This document shows, piece after piece, positions 54,799 through 64,000 of a stretch of DNA of 64,000 bases. The notes below the pieces were generated by a model. It was given only the letters and a program-made list of their open reading frames with translations, did no database searches and was not told the DNA's origin. Within the stretch, counting starts at the first letter, position 1, and every line of letters begins with the position of its first letter. A program made the position numbers and the translations under genes. Source of the DNA: Sthenelais limicola (lineage: Eukaryota > Annelida > Polychaeta > Phyllodocida > Sigalionidae); the NCBI GenBank assembly GCA_942159475.1, contig OW804098.1, positions 5,866,383-5,930,382 on the forward strand, in the 5' to 3' direction.

Positions 54799-56641
54799 AT
54801 GGATTATCCCACCTCCTCGCCCATGCCCGGCCATGTTGCTTCACTAGCCGACAATAGACCACCGCTATCACCGATCCGCACAAGTAGCCGTTCGTCAAGT
54901 GAAACCTCCATATACCAATCTGCATTAGAGGACTTACAGGAAGAAAATATAAGTAAAAGCAACATGACTGACCATCCAGGACATTACCAACAACCTCATC
55001 ATCCATTTGGTCAGCCAATGCAGATGTTCCCACATTATCCACCGATGTATGGTCACTATAATCCTATGGCCATGCCTTACCATCCTTCACAGATGCCAAC
55101 CTACAACCAACCTCAAGTGAGTCAGACTAGACAGTCAAACCAATCCAATGATGATTCCTTGGTCAAAAGCATGAAGGATCAGATGGAAAAACAAAATGAA
55201 ACTCTAACAAAACAAAATGATCTTATTGCAAAAATGACAAATAGTCTAGATGCACATACAAAAGCCATAAATAAATCTCTAGATCATCTAAAAGCAGATA
55301 ATGCTGATATGAGATCTGAATTAACATCTCACCGAAACCAGGTAGAAAAAGAATTATCATCTCTATCCACCAAAATTGGCAATCTAGACGAAAACCAAAA
55401 TGCTTTTCTTGAGGTATTAAGGCCAGAAATAGACATTAATGTCCACAAATATCTCAGGAGTACAACCAGAGATATTGAAGACAAACAACGAGAAATTTCT
55501 GCATCTATGGATTCTCTACGTGAGAGTCTAAAAAATGTCAAAGGCACAGATAACGTCAAACAAAACTCTCTGACCAATGACCAGCAGACCAATGACCAGC
55601 AGAAAATTCCTCAGAAAATTCCTCAGAAATTATCAAATCGAAAGGATACAAAAACTGAAAAAAAACCTGAAAAAAAGAAACAGGATTATAATAATAGAAT
55701 CATTGTGCTAGAAGATTTCGAAGAATATCAAGATGAGAACATAACTCACGAAATACTATCCCTTCTGCAAGTCATCAGGCCTCTTACCAAGAAGGAAGAC
55801 ATTGAAGAGGTATACAGAATGGGATTTGATGAAAACAGTAATAACAGACCAATATTCATCAAGGTAAAAAGTCCTGAAATCAGGAAAACACTTGTTGAAA
55901 ATATGTTAACTCTAAATAACTCTGCAAGAGACTACCAGTATTTTAGGATTAACAACAAAGGGTTACAGATTTTTCAACATCAAAAATCAATGCTTATGAA
56001 CTGCCTGGCATTGCTCAGAAAAAATGGACATATAGCATCGATTTGCTACAACCACATTAGGATGGGAGATAAGTCCTATACGGTTGATGACCTGTACGAT
56101 CTGCCAGCAATGTGCACACCAGTGGAAGCTTCTAGGATCCCCATTGATCAAGGCAAGGGCTTAGGCTACTACGGTGAACATTCATATCTTTCAAACTTCT
56201 TTATTACACCTGTGGAATATGATAGTGTGGAATACAGTAGTGTCGAACATGCATTTCAAACGTTGAAAGCTCTTAGCGCGCGAAATGCCGAAGCCGCTTG
56301 TTGGATTCAGGCTACAAAAATCTGCTTACGAGGCAAAACTCATCGCGAAAGAACAAGAATTGGAACCGACCAAAGATTTCTTGGAAAATGAAGAAAAGCT
56401 ACTAGAAGAATTAATTAACATCAAATTCCAAACAAATAAAGATCTGGCGCAACAACTATCAGAAGAAAAACAGGATAATTTCTTCGAGGTAACCATGAAC
56501 CGGAAGTGGGGAGTCGGCATTCGATTCCCGGACTTGCTAACACAACAACATGCTCTAACTTCGAAGCGATTTTCTGGCCAAAATAAACAAGGAGATATGA
56601 TCACAAGAATCAAAAAGGAACTCATGAAGAAACAGGGTTAG
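54799..56641 (+). pseudogene. retrotransposon ORF1: coiled coil, RNA-binding region, NADAR domain; one frameshift
   Basis: The ATG at 54799 gives MDYPTSSPMPG. Order of parts (numbering from this Met): Pro/His/Met-rich head (FPHYPPMYGHYNPMAMPYHP, ~75-95); long coiled coil with KDQMEKQNETLTKQNDLIAK and ELSSLSTKIGNLDENQN (~115-250); basic linker (TEKKPEKKK); RRM/C-terminal-domain-like region (RIIVLEDFEEYQDENI, VYRMGFD, NRPIFIKVK, ~295-420), as in L1-type ORF1; then NADAR, starting GYYGEHSYLSNFF (~448), VEHAFQTLKAL, and continuing in the +2-shifted frame with LINIKFQTNKDL and NFFEVTMNRKWGVGIRFP. The frame change lies in an A5 run near 56316-56320. ORF1p would coat the element RNA; NADAR could remove ADP-ribose from nucleic acid (inference). 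Confidence 0.85.
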
Positions 56642-56919
56642 AATATAATCATAAATCATCATGTTAACTTTATACGACTGAAAAATATCTAAAAATACCA
56701 TCTGTGCCCTATTATCGCTCAGTCGTTCTCTCGATCGATCGATCGGACATCTTGCCTATATGCTGATCGTAATATGAATACTCAGCTCTATTTTATATTA
56801 TTGTGTTGATACCAATGATCTATCTTCTCTTACACAATGAATTATATGTTCAATCTATTGTAATTATATTTTTGCTAAAATACCTGCTGTCGGTAACCCT
56901 ATTAGCATGCCTAGTCACA

Positions 56920-57365
56920 ATGTCGAATACAAAAACATTGCCATCATTCAAGCCCATGGCAGATATGAAAGGCTTAGTCATTGTCAATTGGAACATAAGA
57001 AGTGTACCAAAAATTTTTAACAATATTCAGCAATCTCTAGAGATTACTCAAAACAATATAGATGTTATTTGTCTTACCGAATCATGGCTAAACAATAATA
57101 ATAACTCTAATACCTTTGCCATCAACAACTATACGTTGGTTAGACATGACAGAAAGTTGAAAAAGAAAGGGGGTGGACTATGTACCTATGTCAATAAGAA
57201 ATACAACCTTGATAGTGACATGTATTCTCATCTTGCTGTAAGTAATAAAGATATTGAACTTATGGCTATTGTATTGAATATCAAATGTACTACCCCGCAT
57301 GTTATTGTGTCTGTCTACAGACCCCCTGGAGGAACAATTGAACCATTTCTGGAACAACTAGAGGG
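56920..57365 (+). pseudogene. ORF2 N-terminus: endonuclease domain, truncated
   Basis: From ATG 56920 (an in-frame start also exists at 56803): VIVNWNIRSV, VICLTESWL, GGGLCTYVN, VIVSVYRPPGG, then breaks after EPFLEQL. These are the first blocks of the AP-like endonuclease, closely similar to residues 1-150 of the 35747-38674 protein. The remainder, with the GDxN, DHI and SDH blocks and all of RT, is missing. Confidence 0.85.
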
Positions 57366-57371
57366 ATGTCT

Positions 57372-58190
57372 GTGAGATAACCTTTTTAGAAGCATTATAT
57401 TTTTCTAGTTGGCAAAAGAATTTGGTAGGTTTCTCTCCATTTATTGCCCATCTTGCTTTAGAGCGAAGAAGGGCACCTTCGGCTTTTTTGAGCTCGAAAT
57501 CTTTTAGTTCTGACAAAATCATTTCTGTCTTCTCTTTCATTTCCGCTAAGGTTTTTTTTAGCATCAAGTATAACCAGTTTTTCATTTAAGACACCTACTC
57601 TACATCTTCTGGCCTTAGCTTTGTTGGTGCTGATTTCAATGGCAAGTTCCCTGGTCTTTCGTTTAAAAAACTCCCATTTCAGTTTATCATTTAAACACAG
57701 TTCACTGACGTTCTCTGGGATATTTTCAACACCACTAAGGAAGGCATCCTCCGAAAGGAGTTGACTATTGAATTTCCAATAACCATATCCCCTCAAAGGA
57801 AGACCTAGGCACAGTTTAATACATATTTCTTTATGGTCCGTTAAGGGCTTGCTATATACCTTATGGCTAACAATTCTTGACACTAAATTACCAGAAGTAA
57901 AAATGTAATCAATTCTCGAGGTCAACTCGGCTCTAAACCAAGTCGTTTGACGTTCATTCCCTGCTGCTTTGTCTCTTGTAGCCACAATGTCGCAGACGTC
58001 CAACGCAGCAATAATATTTGCCAGTATGCGACTTGACTTCAAGGTGGGTTTATTAAGCATGTCTGCGTTATTTAAAGTCTCCAGCTAGCACCAGATTATC
58101 AATGTCAATTTGATTTGCTGTGTTGATCACTGTCTTCAAAAGAGCTTTCTGAACCAGGCGCTTCTTGATTGTTGAACATTCCTAGTTATC
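57372..58190 (-). pseudogene. L1/Tx1-like ORF2 fragment (EN end and EN-RT linker)
   Basis: On the minus strand: DNLVLAGDF (EN GDFN block, ~58085) with a one-base frame change, then TTWFRAELTSRIDYIFTSGN (DYIF block), PLTDHKEICIKL (SDH block), the linker ELCLNDKLKWEFFKRKTREL, and, after another frame change near 57555, ALLRSKARWAINGEKPTKFF - the 'RS+A+W...GEKPT+FF..LE+' signature of L1/Tx1 elements just before RT. Truncated before RT proper. Its left end abuts the endonuclease fragment. Confidence 0.78.
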
Positions 58191-60840
58191 TTAATATTCA
58201 AGAAGAGGTCGGTTTTAGCTTTACAATGATGTTTGGATCTTGAGTCTATGTTTATTAGTGTTCACAAGTTATGACCAGAAATGTCAGAAGCTGTCACAGG
58301 TACCGAAACTGAGAAAAATGACTCAAAGAATTTCCTTCATAATCGCAATGTTACATCTATAATCTCCTTAGCTACGGGCATTTATATTGAGGGTACAGCT
58401 ATGAAATTTGGCATACTTATAACTGAGTATGGGTTAAATGAGCACAGAATGCTGTTGGAGTGAAACTTAGTATCTTATGAGGTGAAAATGTTTCTGAAAA
58501 TCCAAGACATGGATTTCGCAGCTAGTTATATGACCCTGTGTGACAAAGTCTCTAATTCTATATAGATGATTGGGTTAATTAATTAAATAATTAATTAATC
58601 ATCCTAATGTCAATACTTCTCGTTGTGTTTTGTCCTTCGGAGACTTGTCACAGATATAGAAATGAAGGAGTCAAGATGGAGTAGTTGAATATAATATATT
58701 GTAGCTTGAAGTATGGTAAGTATGGTAAAATCAGATACAGGTGAAGAAATACAAAGTCAGAAATACAAAGTCAGTAGAACTAACTGTAAATTGTCCAGTT
58801 AGCCCACCTCCACAGAGTAAAATCCCAACTCTCCTGAGAATCTGATTTGAGTCCTCTCAAATCTCCTGAATTCTCGATTCTGCCTGAAATCTGGACTGCA
58901 CAGGTTTTTTACTGGGGCAATTACCCTTGTGCGCATGCCTGGGTTTGACACTGGGCATGCACCGAACACAGGGGAGCAGTGGGGGTTAGAGGGGGAGGGG
59001 GAAAGGTGGATGGCTAAGATCCAGTTTTAACCAGCCGAGTCGTGACAGCACTGATAGGGGTTTAATTTTTGGGGTTGGGGAACAGGTGGGTTGTAGTCTA
59101 CCTTCCTGTGCAAGACCATGATTTCAGTGTGGGGATGTGTGTAATATTTAATTCAATTGCATTATTGCTCCATAACTCATGAACCAATAAAGGTATGTTT
59201 TACCCAGACATATCATATTTCATAGAAAAATAGTGGCCTTCCAAATCACTTAAAATATCACTTATCAGACAATTATTTAATTTGTTAATAAATAATTGAC
59301 TTCATGAATAATGCCTGTAGAAGATCTAATCCAAGGGGGTAGATAGTTCTTTTCATAATAGCAATTTCATAAATAACATAGAATAGTATATAAAAGAGAT
59401 TATAATAGTTTGCTAGATAGTTGCGTTTAAAGTTAGACGTTCTAACTTTAGGGCTTGTATATTTGTCATCTCTCTATAATTTGGTACATAGGTTTCAATG
59501 ACTCAATAAACCTGATTTGTGGTGTTTCCATAGTTATGAAAATAATATTTCTATTTAATATGTGAGTTTAAAGAATGATAACCAAGGGATATGAGAACAT
59601 CCAAAGGTGAATTTAAGAATAACACCAAAAGGCAAAAGAACTCCAAGGGTGGGAGAGAAAGAAATTACTGGTCATAAAATTGCAATTTTAACATAAAAGG
59701 GGCAATTTTCACCAGGTGAGTACTGGATACTTTACCGGAAAGACCAGAAGGTAACTGCTCCTAATATCCCAACCCAAGGATATGAATACTGAAATTACAC
59801 TGACATTACCCTGGAATTGCTCTGTTCATAAGGTTGTTGACAAACTGAGACCAATTGAATTAGATCGAAAATACTGAAATTACTGAAATAACCCTGTTCA
59901 TAAGGGTCCCTGTTCCAAGGGTTTTAACAAGTGGTTACACACCTACATCACATTAAAAGTCTACATGCCTTGCTCGCTCCAACGTAAACACTTATGGCTA
60001 CTGCAATCGCCACTCATTGACTCACAAATACTAAAACTTCATTATCTGGTTAAAACAATATTACCAACATTTCTGCCGATTCAGAATTTTTATTTATTTC
60101 CTTTTTTAATTCCCTAGACACACTAATACGGCTGGAACATGGCATTCGTAGTGTGTTGCATCAGTTTTGGTGGCGCCGACTGGCGTATTATAAAGGAACT
60201 AAAACCCAGAAGCATGTTGGTTTGGTTTGGTTTGTAAGTACATCTAAAACGTTTTTTAAAGGGTCTAATATTTGTTAATATGTTTTTAAACAGTAGTATT
60301 GAATCCAAAAATCAGCTACTATAGGGATTAATTCCCTTGGTTTGTTGTCTTCGGCTGCTGTTAAAAACTAAACCAAACATTTTCCCAATATTTTCCAACA
60401 ACAGCCTCAGACACCAAATCTCGGGACATGAATCCCATAATAGTCCCCTGGCCTGAAAATGGACCCCTTTTCTTGTTGATGTAGGCTTAATTTGTTTGCT
60501 TACACTGATGAGGTAAACACGTGCTGGTGGTATATGGGCCAGGTAATAAGTAGGTGTGAATTAGCCAATTAATTTGATAGTGATCAGTGGGGAACCTGCT
60601 GACATAGGACTAACTTGTTAGCTTACAGTAATGAGGTAAACACATGATTGGTGGTATATGGCTGAGTAATGAAGAATTAAAATCATGGCACTAATGATTG
60701 GGCATATGGTACTGTAGTATGAATGAATGAGTAAGAAAAAATGTTGGCACCAGTTAAATGTTGTATATAGACAGAGTGGGAGTATGTATTGGCTGCTGAA
60801 AGTGTAGGTTTTAAAACAAGATCGATAGCAGCAGCAACAG
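58191..60840. other. no gene seen
   Basis: Non-coding; contains the AT palindrome ATTAATTAAATAATTAATT near 58580 and duplicated short texts ('aagtatggtaag', 'aatacaaagtcag') at 58710-58770. Pieces at 60490-60540 and 60605-60665 are related ('..gtaaacac.tg.tggtggtatatggc'). Confidence 0.5.
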
Positions 60841-60876
60841 TTGAAAATTAGAAGGGGGAGATTGACACTTGCGGCA

Positions 60877-61783
60877 ATGGATTTTCATACAGAACCTGTT
60901 ATTATTGAAGTGGAGGATTATGATATGTGGCAAAATTTGTCAGAAATGTTTAAAGACGATGTGGTTGAACTAAGGGACGGCAACAAGGAAGAGAAATTAC
61001 AAGATGAATCGCTAACAGTGAAGGACCAAGGGTTTATGGATCCTCGAAACGCATCTAATTTGACAGTAGATGAGAAAGCTATGGATCGAAGTGCAGAGAA
61101 TTCGGAACAAGGTAAGAAAACATAACAAAACAACGTTTTACAAACTGATTATGTTTATTATAATCTTTTGAACATAATAATGCAGGTATAGGGTGTAGAG
61201 TATAGCACTTAATATATATGGACAACATAATACAACAAATTAACCTTTAGGGTTAAAAAAATACCCCTTATGAGGGTGCCAACAAAATTACTATGAGTAT
61301 TTAGAACAACAAATATACATTTTTTACATGTTTTATGAAAACACAACGTAAGAAAATTATGAACAATGCAAAATTAACCTTTAGGCTTAAAAAAAAGTAA
61401 ACTATGGGCATACCTTATGAGTGTCAACAAAACCACTATGAGTATATAGGAGAATTAGCATATGTTATATCGAGTATATTTTTACATGTTTTATGAAGAC
61501 ACCATGTAACTAAACTACCGAGTATACAGGATAATGAACTTGTTTATGCTATAGAGTATATTTTCTACGAACATGTTTTAAAGATACCATAATGCTAAAG
61601 TATGACAACAACATGCCTAAACTAACTAATACATTTTGTTTTCAGGTGTTTCAAGGAGCGATACACGTTTAGAGCAAGCAAACATGTGAAAAGCCAAGCG
61701 CCTTGGCAGACATCAATAGTGAATTTGACAAGGAAACAGATGATATTTTAGGAACCATTGATATGACCGTATATGAGAGTTAA
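60877..61783 (+). CDS. small two-exon candidate gene, acidic protein of unknown function
   Basis: Exon 1 (60877-61111) starts MDFHTEPVIIEVEDYDMW and encodes an acidic peptide with MFKDDVVEL and NASNLTVDEKAMDRS. It ends in a consensus donor CAAG|GTAAGA. A 534-base intron ends in TTTTGTTTTCAG at 61645. Exon 2 continues in frame (GVSRSDTRLEQANM) to TGA at 61687-61689, giving 92 aa. In a neighbouring frame exon 2 goes on with CEKPSALADINSEFDKETDD and ends TVYES at 61781-61783, so a one-base indel, an alternative splice or a base error may hide a ~120-aa product. AATAAAT follows at ~61990. No known domain; host gene or element gene undecided. Confidence 0.5.
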
Positions 61784-61789
61784 TATATA

Positions 61790-62337
61790 CTTGTATATAT
61801 GATTATATTATGATGGACTATATACTGTTGCTGGACACCTGAATGGACTGGTTGCTAGGGCGACTCCCGCCAGTGCAACAGACGCTCACTCTAATGCTGA
61901 CCTACGCAGTGGACAGTTGTGTTTCTGCCTGAGATTTTTTTTATTTTTAAACGTCTTTGGGCGGATTATCACTTCTAAGATCGAGCCAATAAATAATTAC
62001 AAACTACCTGCTTGCCTTCTTCCTGATATTGATATAATATTTAAAACAACTTTGAACTATGGAGAATGATACCAACAAATGAATTTAAGGTGCAACAACT
62101 ATTGGATGTGTGAAAAACTTAAAACTTAAGAAAATAAACAAATATGAAACAAATATCAGACTATTAATTTTTTTAGAATTTTTACAATATCAGATCTGAT
62201 ATCAGATGGATATCATCCTGATATCAATTTCTGATGAAAATGAAAGTATTTGCAGATGCTTTGATTATCCTCTTATGTACCTAATTCAAGCTCTCCTTAA
62301 ATATATTTCCCAAAATTCTTTGAATTTTTGATCAGCC
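61790..62337. other. no gene seen
   Basis: Probable 3' flank of the small gene; AT-rich. Confidence 0.45.
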
Positions 62338-62513
62338 CTATATCAGTTCTGATATTGAGCCGATATCGTACCGATAATATTTCTGATATTAGTTTCTGAT
62401 ATTGAGCCGATATCATACTGATACTATTTCTGATATCAGTTTCTGATATTGAGCCGATATCGTACCGATACTATTTCTGATATCAGTTTCTGATATTGAG
62501 CCGATATCATAAC
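62338..62513. repeat. 47-bp tandem repeat rich in GATATC
   Basis: 'gatattgagccgatatc' recurs at 62351, 62398, 62445 and 62492, exact 47-base steps; about 3.7 units. Diverged pieces lie just upstream (62189-62235). Units carry several palindromes (GATATC, CCGATATCG). Confidence 0.93.
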
Positions 62514-64000
62514 GATAGAATAGAATAGAATAGAATAGAAAAATCTTTTATTCATCAGAGCTTTTACAATTATGTTGACGAATAGGTCGACAGGCCTCTA
62601 GGTACCGTTTAGGATTTATACCTAGTTCTTCCGGCCGTTCCCTTTATATCTATGAAATAAGCTAATGTATTTTAGGCACAAGTAAGTTTAGTAATACAGA
62701 TCTATGACATATAACAACATTTCTAATATAGGTATCCAGTACAGGATTTAACGGGGTAAGTTAGTATCGTCTAACTTTCCATATAAAACAAAACTCAATA
62801 GTTCCTCCTATAATAATAGGATTCGACTTATAGTGAGAATAAAATATAATATAATACGATTTAAAGTCAAGTTTTAAGTCTGCCCTCTGGGGAGAGAGGG
62901 GCCATCTTACTGTTCGTCCTATTTTTCTAACGTATTTTCTATTGCTTTTCTGAAGTGTTTCCTTGATTCTATAGCCTGTTTCTCACTCGGTAGTGAGTTC
63001 CAGGCTAATATACTCGATTCTCGGCTTTCTTGAATATTAGCATCTTGGTCGGCAGCATGTGCGTTTAATTGTTCCAAGATGATGGCAGGCATGAGGTTTC
63101 TTAATGCTTCCTCCATGTCTGCAAGTTGTCTAATTCCTCTAGGTCTAGGAATATATGGCCTCACAGGTACAGCTCTCTGCCTTAGTACTATTTGTCTATC
63201 CAGCTTTCCGAGGGATATTTTGGTTCTTCACCATGTAATATACTCGATTCTCGGCGTATATGGTAGAGCTATAGCATATCGGCTGGTTACCGATATGAAT
63301 AATAAGAAGCTGGGAGCGTTATGTAATGTTTCAGAGTAATCTGAGAAGTAATCATTTATTTCTGAACATGGGCTTATATAAGAACAATTCCAGATGTGTC
63401 TATATGAATGACCAATGAGAAGGGGAGAATACATTAACCAATAAGAGTAATTAATACAAATGTATATAATTTATGCATAGCCAATCAATGCCGGTCACAT
63501 GGTCACAGGTAGGGGTGAGCCAGCGTGGTGGTCACATGACCAACCTCTAATTAATGCGATTGTAATCAGTAGACAGCTTGGCTAGCTCATTAAGCCTTGC
63601 CAGCTGTTCTAGCTTTAATGTTAATCTAATAAGATAATATATGTAGACACACCTGGAAACATGTAAGGATTAGGTAATTGTGACGTCTGGTATATGAACC
63701 TGTAACGGTTATTACTCAGCCTGAATATTTGTGATATTCGATATATAATATATTCACAATATTTCTATATAATAAATTCATATTTAATAATACCTTACGT
63801 CATGTTATGTAACCTTATATAATCATAGAAAAGCATTAGATCATATAATTATGAGTATGACAAGGCCATCTTAGCTTTATATAAAAAGCTGTTTTGGTAT
63901 AACGATGTTTTGGGCCGACTAATTTTCAGGTTTTTTCTGTTTTTCGCATGGCTCCTGGTTGGAATATCTCTTTTGTCCAATTTCGAATCTATTTGTGCTA
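62513..64000 (-). mobile_element. 3' part of another non-LTR element of the 35-39 kb family
   Basis: The 3' tail is (TTCTA)n-like (62513-62543 on the plus strand as GATAGAATAGAAT..), followed on the minus strand's upstream side by 'gtcgacctattcgtc' and 'ggccggaagaactagg', matching 35090-35190. RT C-terminus: AWNSLPSEKQAIESRKHFRK (62919-63005) and, beyond an insertion, PTRSHAKNRKNL and SLYQNSFLYKAK (63870-64000), aligned with the end of the 975-aa ORF2. Continues past the window. Confidence 0.8.
63006..63869 (-). mobile_element. internally deleted LTR retrotransposon inside the RT element
   Basis: Interrupts the RT reading frame exactly between YKAK and AWNSL. On the minus strand, an LTR of ~635 bases (63868-63234, TG..CA) ends ..GAGTATATTACA and is followed at once by TGGTGAAGAACC, a primer-binding-site-like sequence. 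A short gag start follows (63164-63026: RGIRQLADMEEALRNLMPA, ILEQLNAHAADQD). The frame then runs into the last ~20 bases of the LTR (GCCGAGAATCGAGTATATTA), repeated at 63025-63006. So almost everything between gag and the 3' LTR end has been deleted. Confidence 0.7.

Larger units (their letters stand above)
54538..57365 (+). mobile_element. 5' half of a NADAR-type non-LTR retrotransposon
   Basis: A putative 5' untranslated region (54538-54798) abuts the foldback-like element. ORF1 (54799-56641) and the first ~150 residues of ORF2 (56920-57365) follow. The order ORF1(coiled coil, RNA-binding region, NADAR) - ~280 bases - ORF2(EN) matches the minus-strand copy at 35-39 kb. The rest of ORF2 is replaced by an antisense L1/Tx1-like fragment. 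Confidence 0.85.

Overview
Animal (metazoan) nuclear DNA, AT-rich, with spliceosomal GT-AG introns and a dense load of class I and class II transposable elements. The mix (DIRS-like tyrosine-recombinase retroelement, single-frame Gypsy, EN+RT non-LTR elements, a very long inverted-repeat element, a Star-like FkbM methyltransferase gene) suggests a marine invertebrate such as a deuterostome or lophotrochozoan. The sequence alone does not fix the species.

Layout. 1-1115: ~187-bp tandem array. 1118-4626: relic of a retroelement carrying an ORF1 C-terminal domain, a NADAR domain, an SGNH hydrolase and a long 3' region with repeated hairpins, but no reverse transcriptase (RT). 8289-13849 (minus): the one convincing host gene, a four-exon FkbM-type methyltransferase of 317 aa. 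16213-22015: decayed DIRS-like element, split by a minus-strand non-LTR retrotransposon (18043-20429). 22763-27490 (minus): Gypsy-like gag-pro-RT broken by in-frame stops, cut off at its 3' side by a small repeat. 35069-39440 (minus): non-LTR element with a NADAR-tailed ORF1 remnant and a 975-aa EN-RT ORF2. 40280-41957: second, poly(A)-tailed RT relic. 45062-54537: a 9.5-kb element with ~1.6-kb inverted arms built from ~370-bp subrepeats. 54799-57365: 5' half of another NADAR element (complete ORF1 with coiled coil, RNA-binding region and NADAR, plus the start of EN), joined to an antisense L1/Tx1-like fragment. 60877-61783: a small two-exon candidate gene. 62338-64000: 47-bp tandem repeat, then a minus-strand RT 3' end of the 35-39 kb family, itself interrupted by an LTR-retrotransposon relic.

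Main discovery candidate: three separate retroelement copies (near 1.3-1.7, 39.0-39.4 and 56.1-56.6 kb) carry a NADAR domain at the C-terminus of ORF1. NADAR proteins of the YbiA/DarG-linked superfamily act on ADP-ribose-containing substrates, including ADP-ribosylated guanine in nucleic acid. A retrotransposon that carries one could be reversing host ADP-ribosylation of its RNA or cDNA (inference). Second: a repeated hairpin (S1-AAC-S2-loop-S2'-GGCAA-S1') with compensating stem changes recurs in the 3' regions of two different elements and may be an RT-recognition structure.
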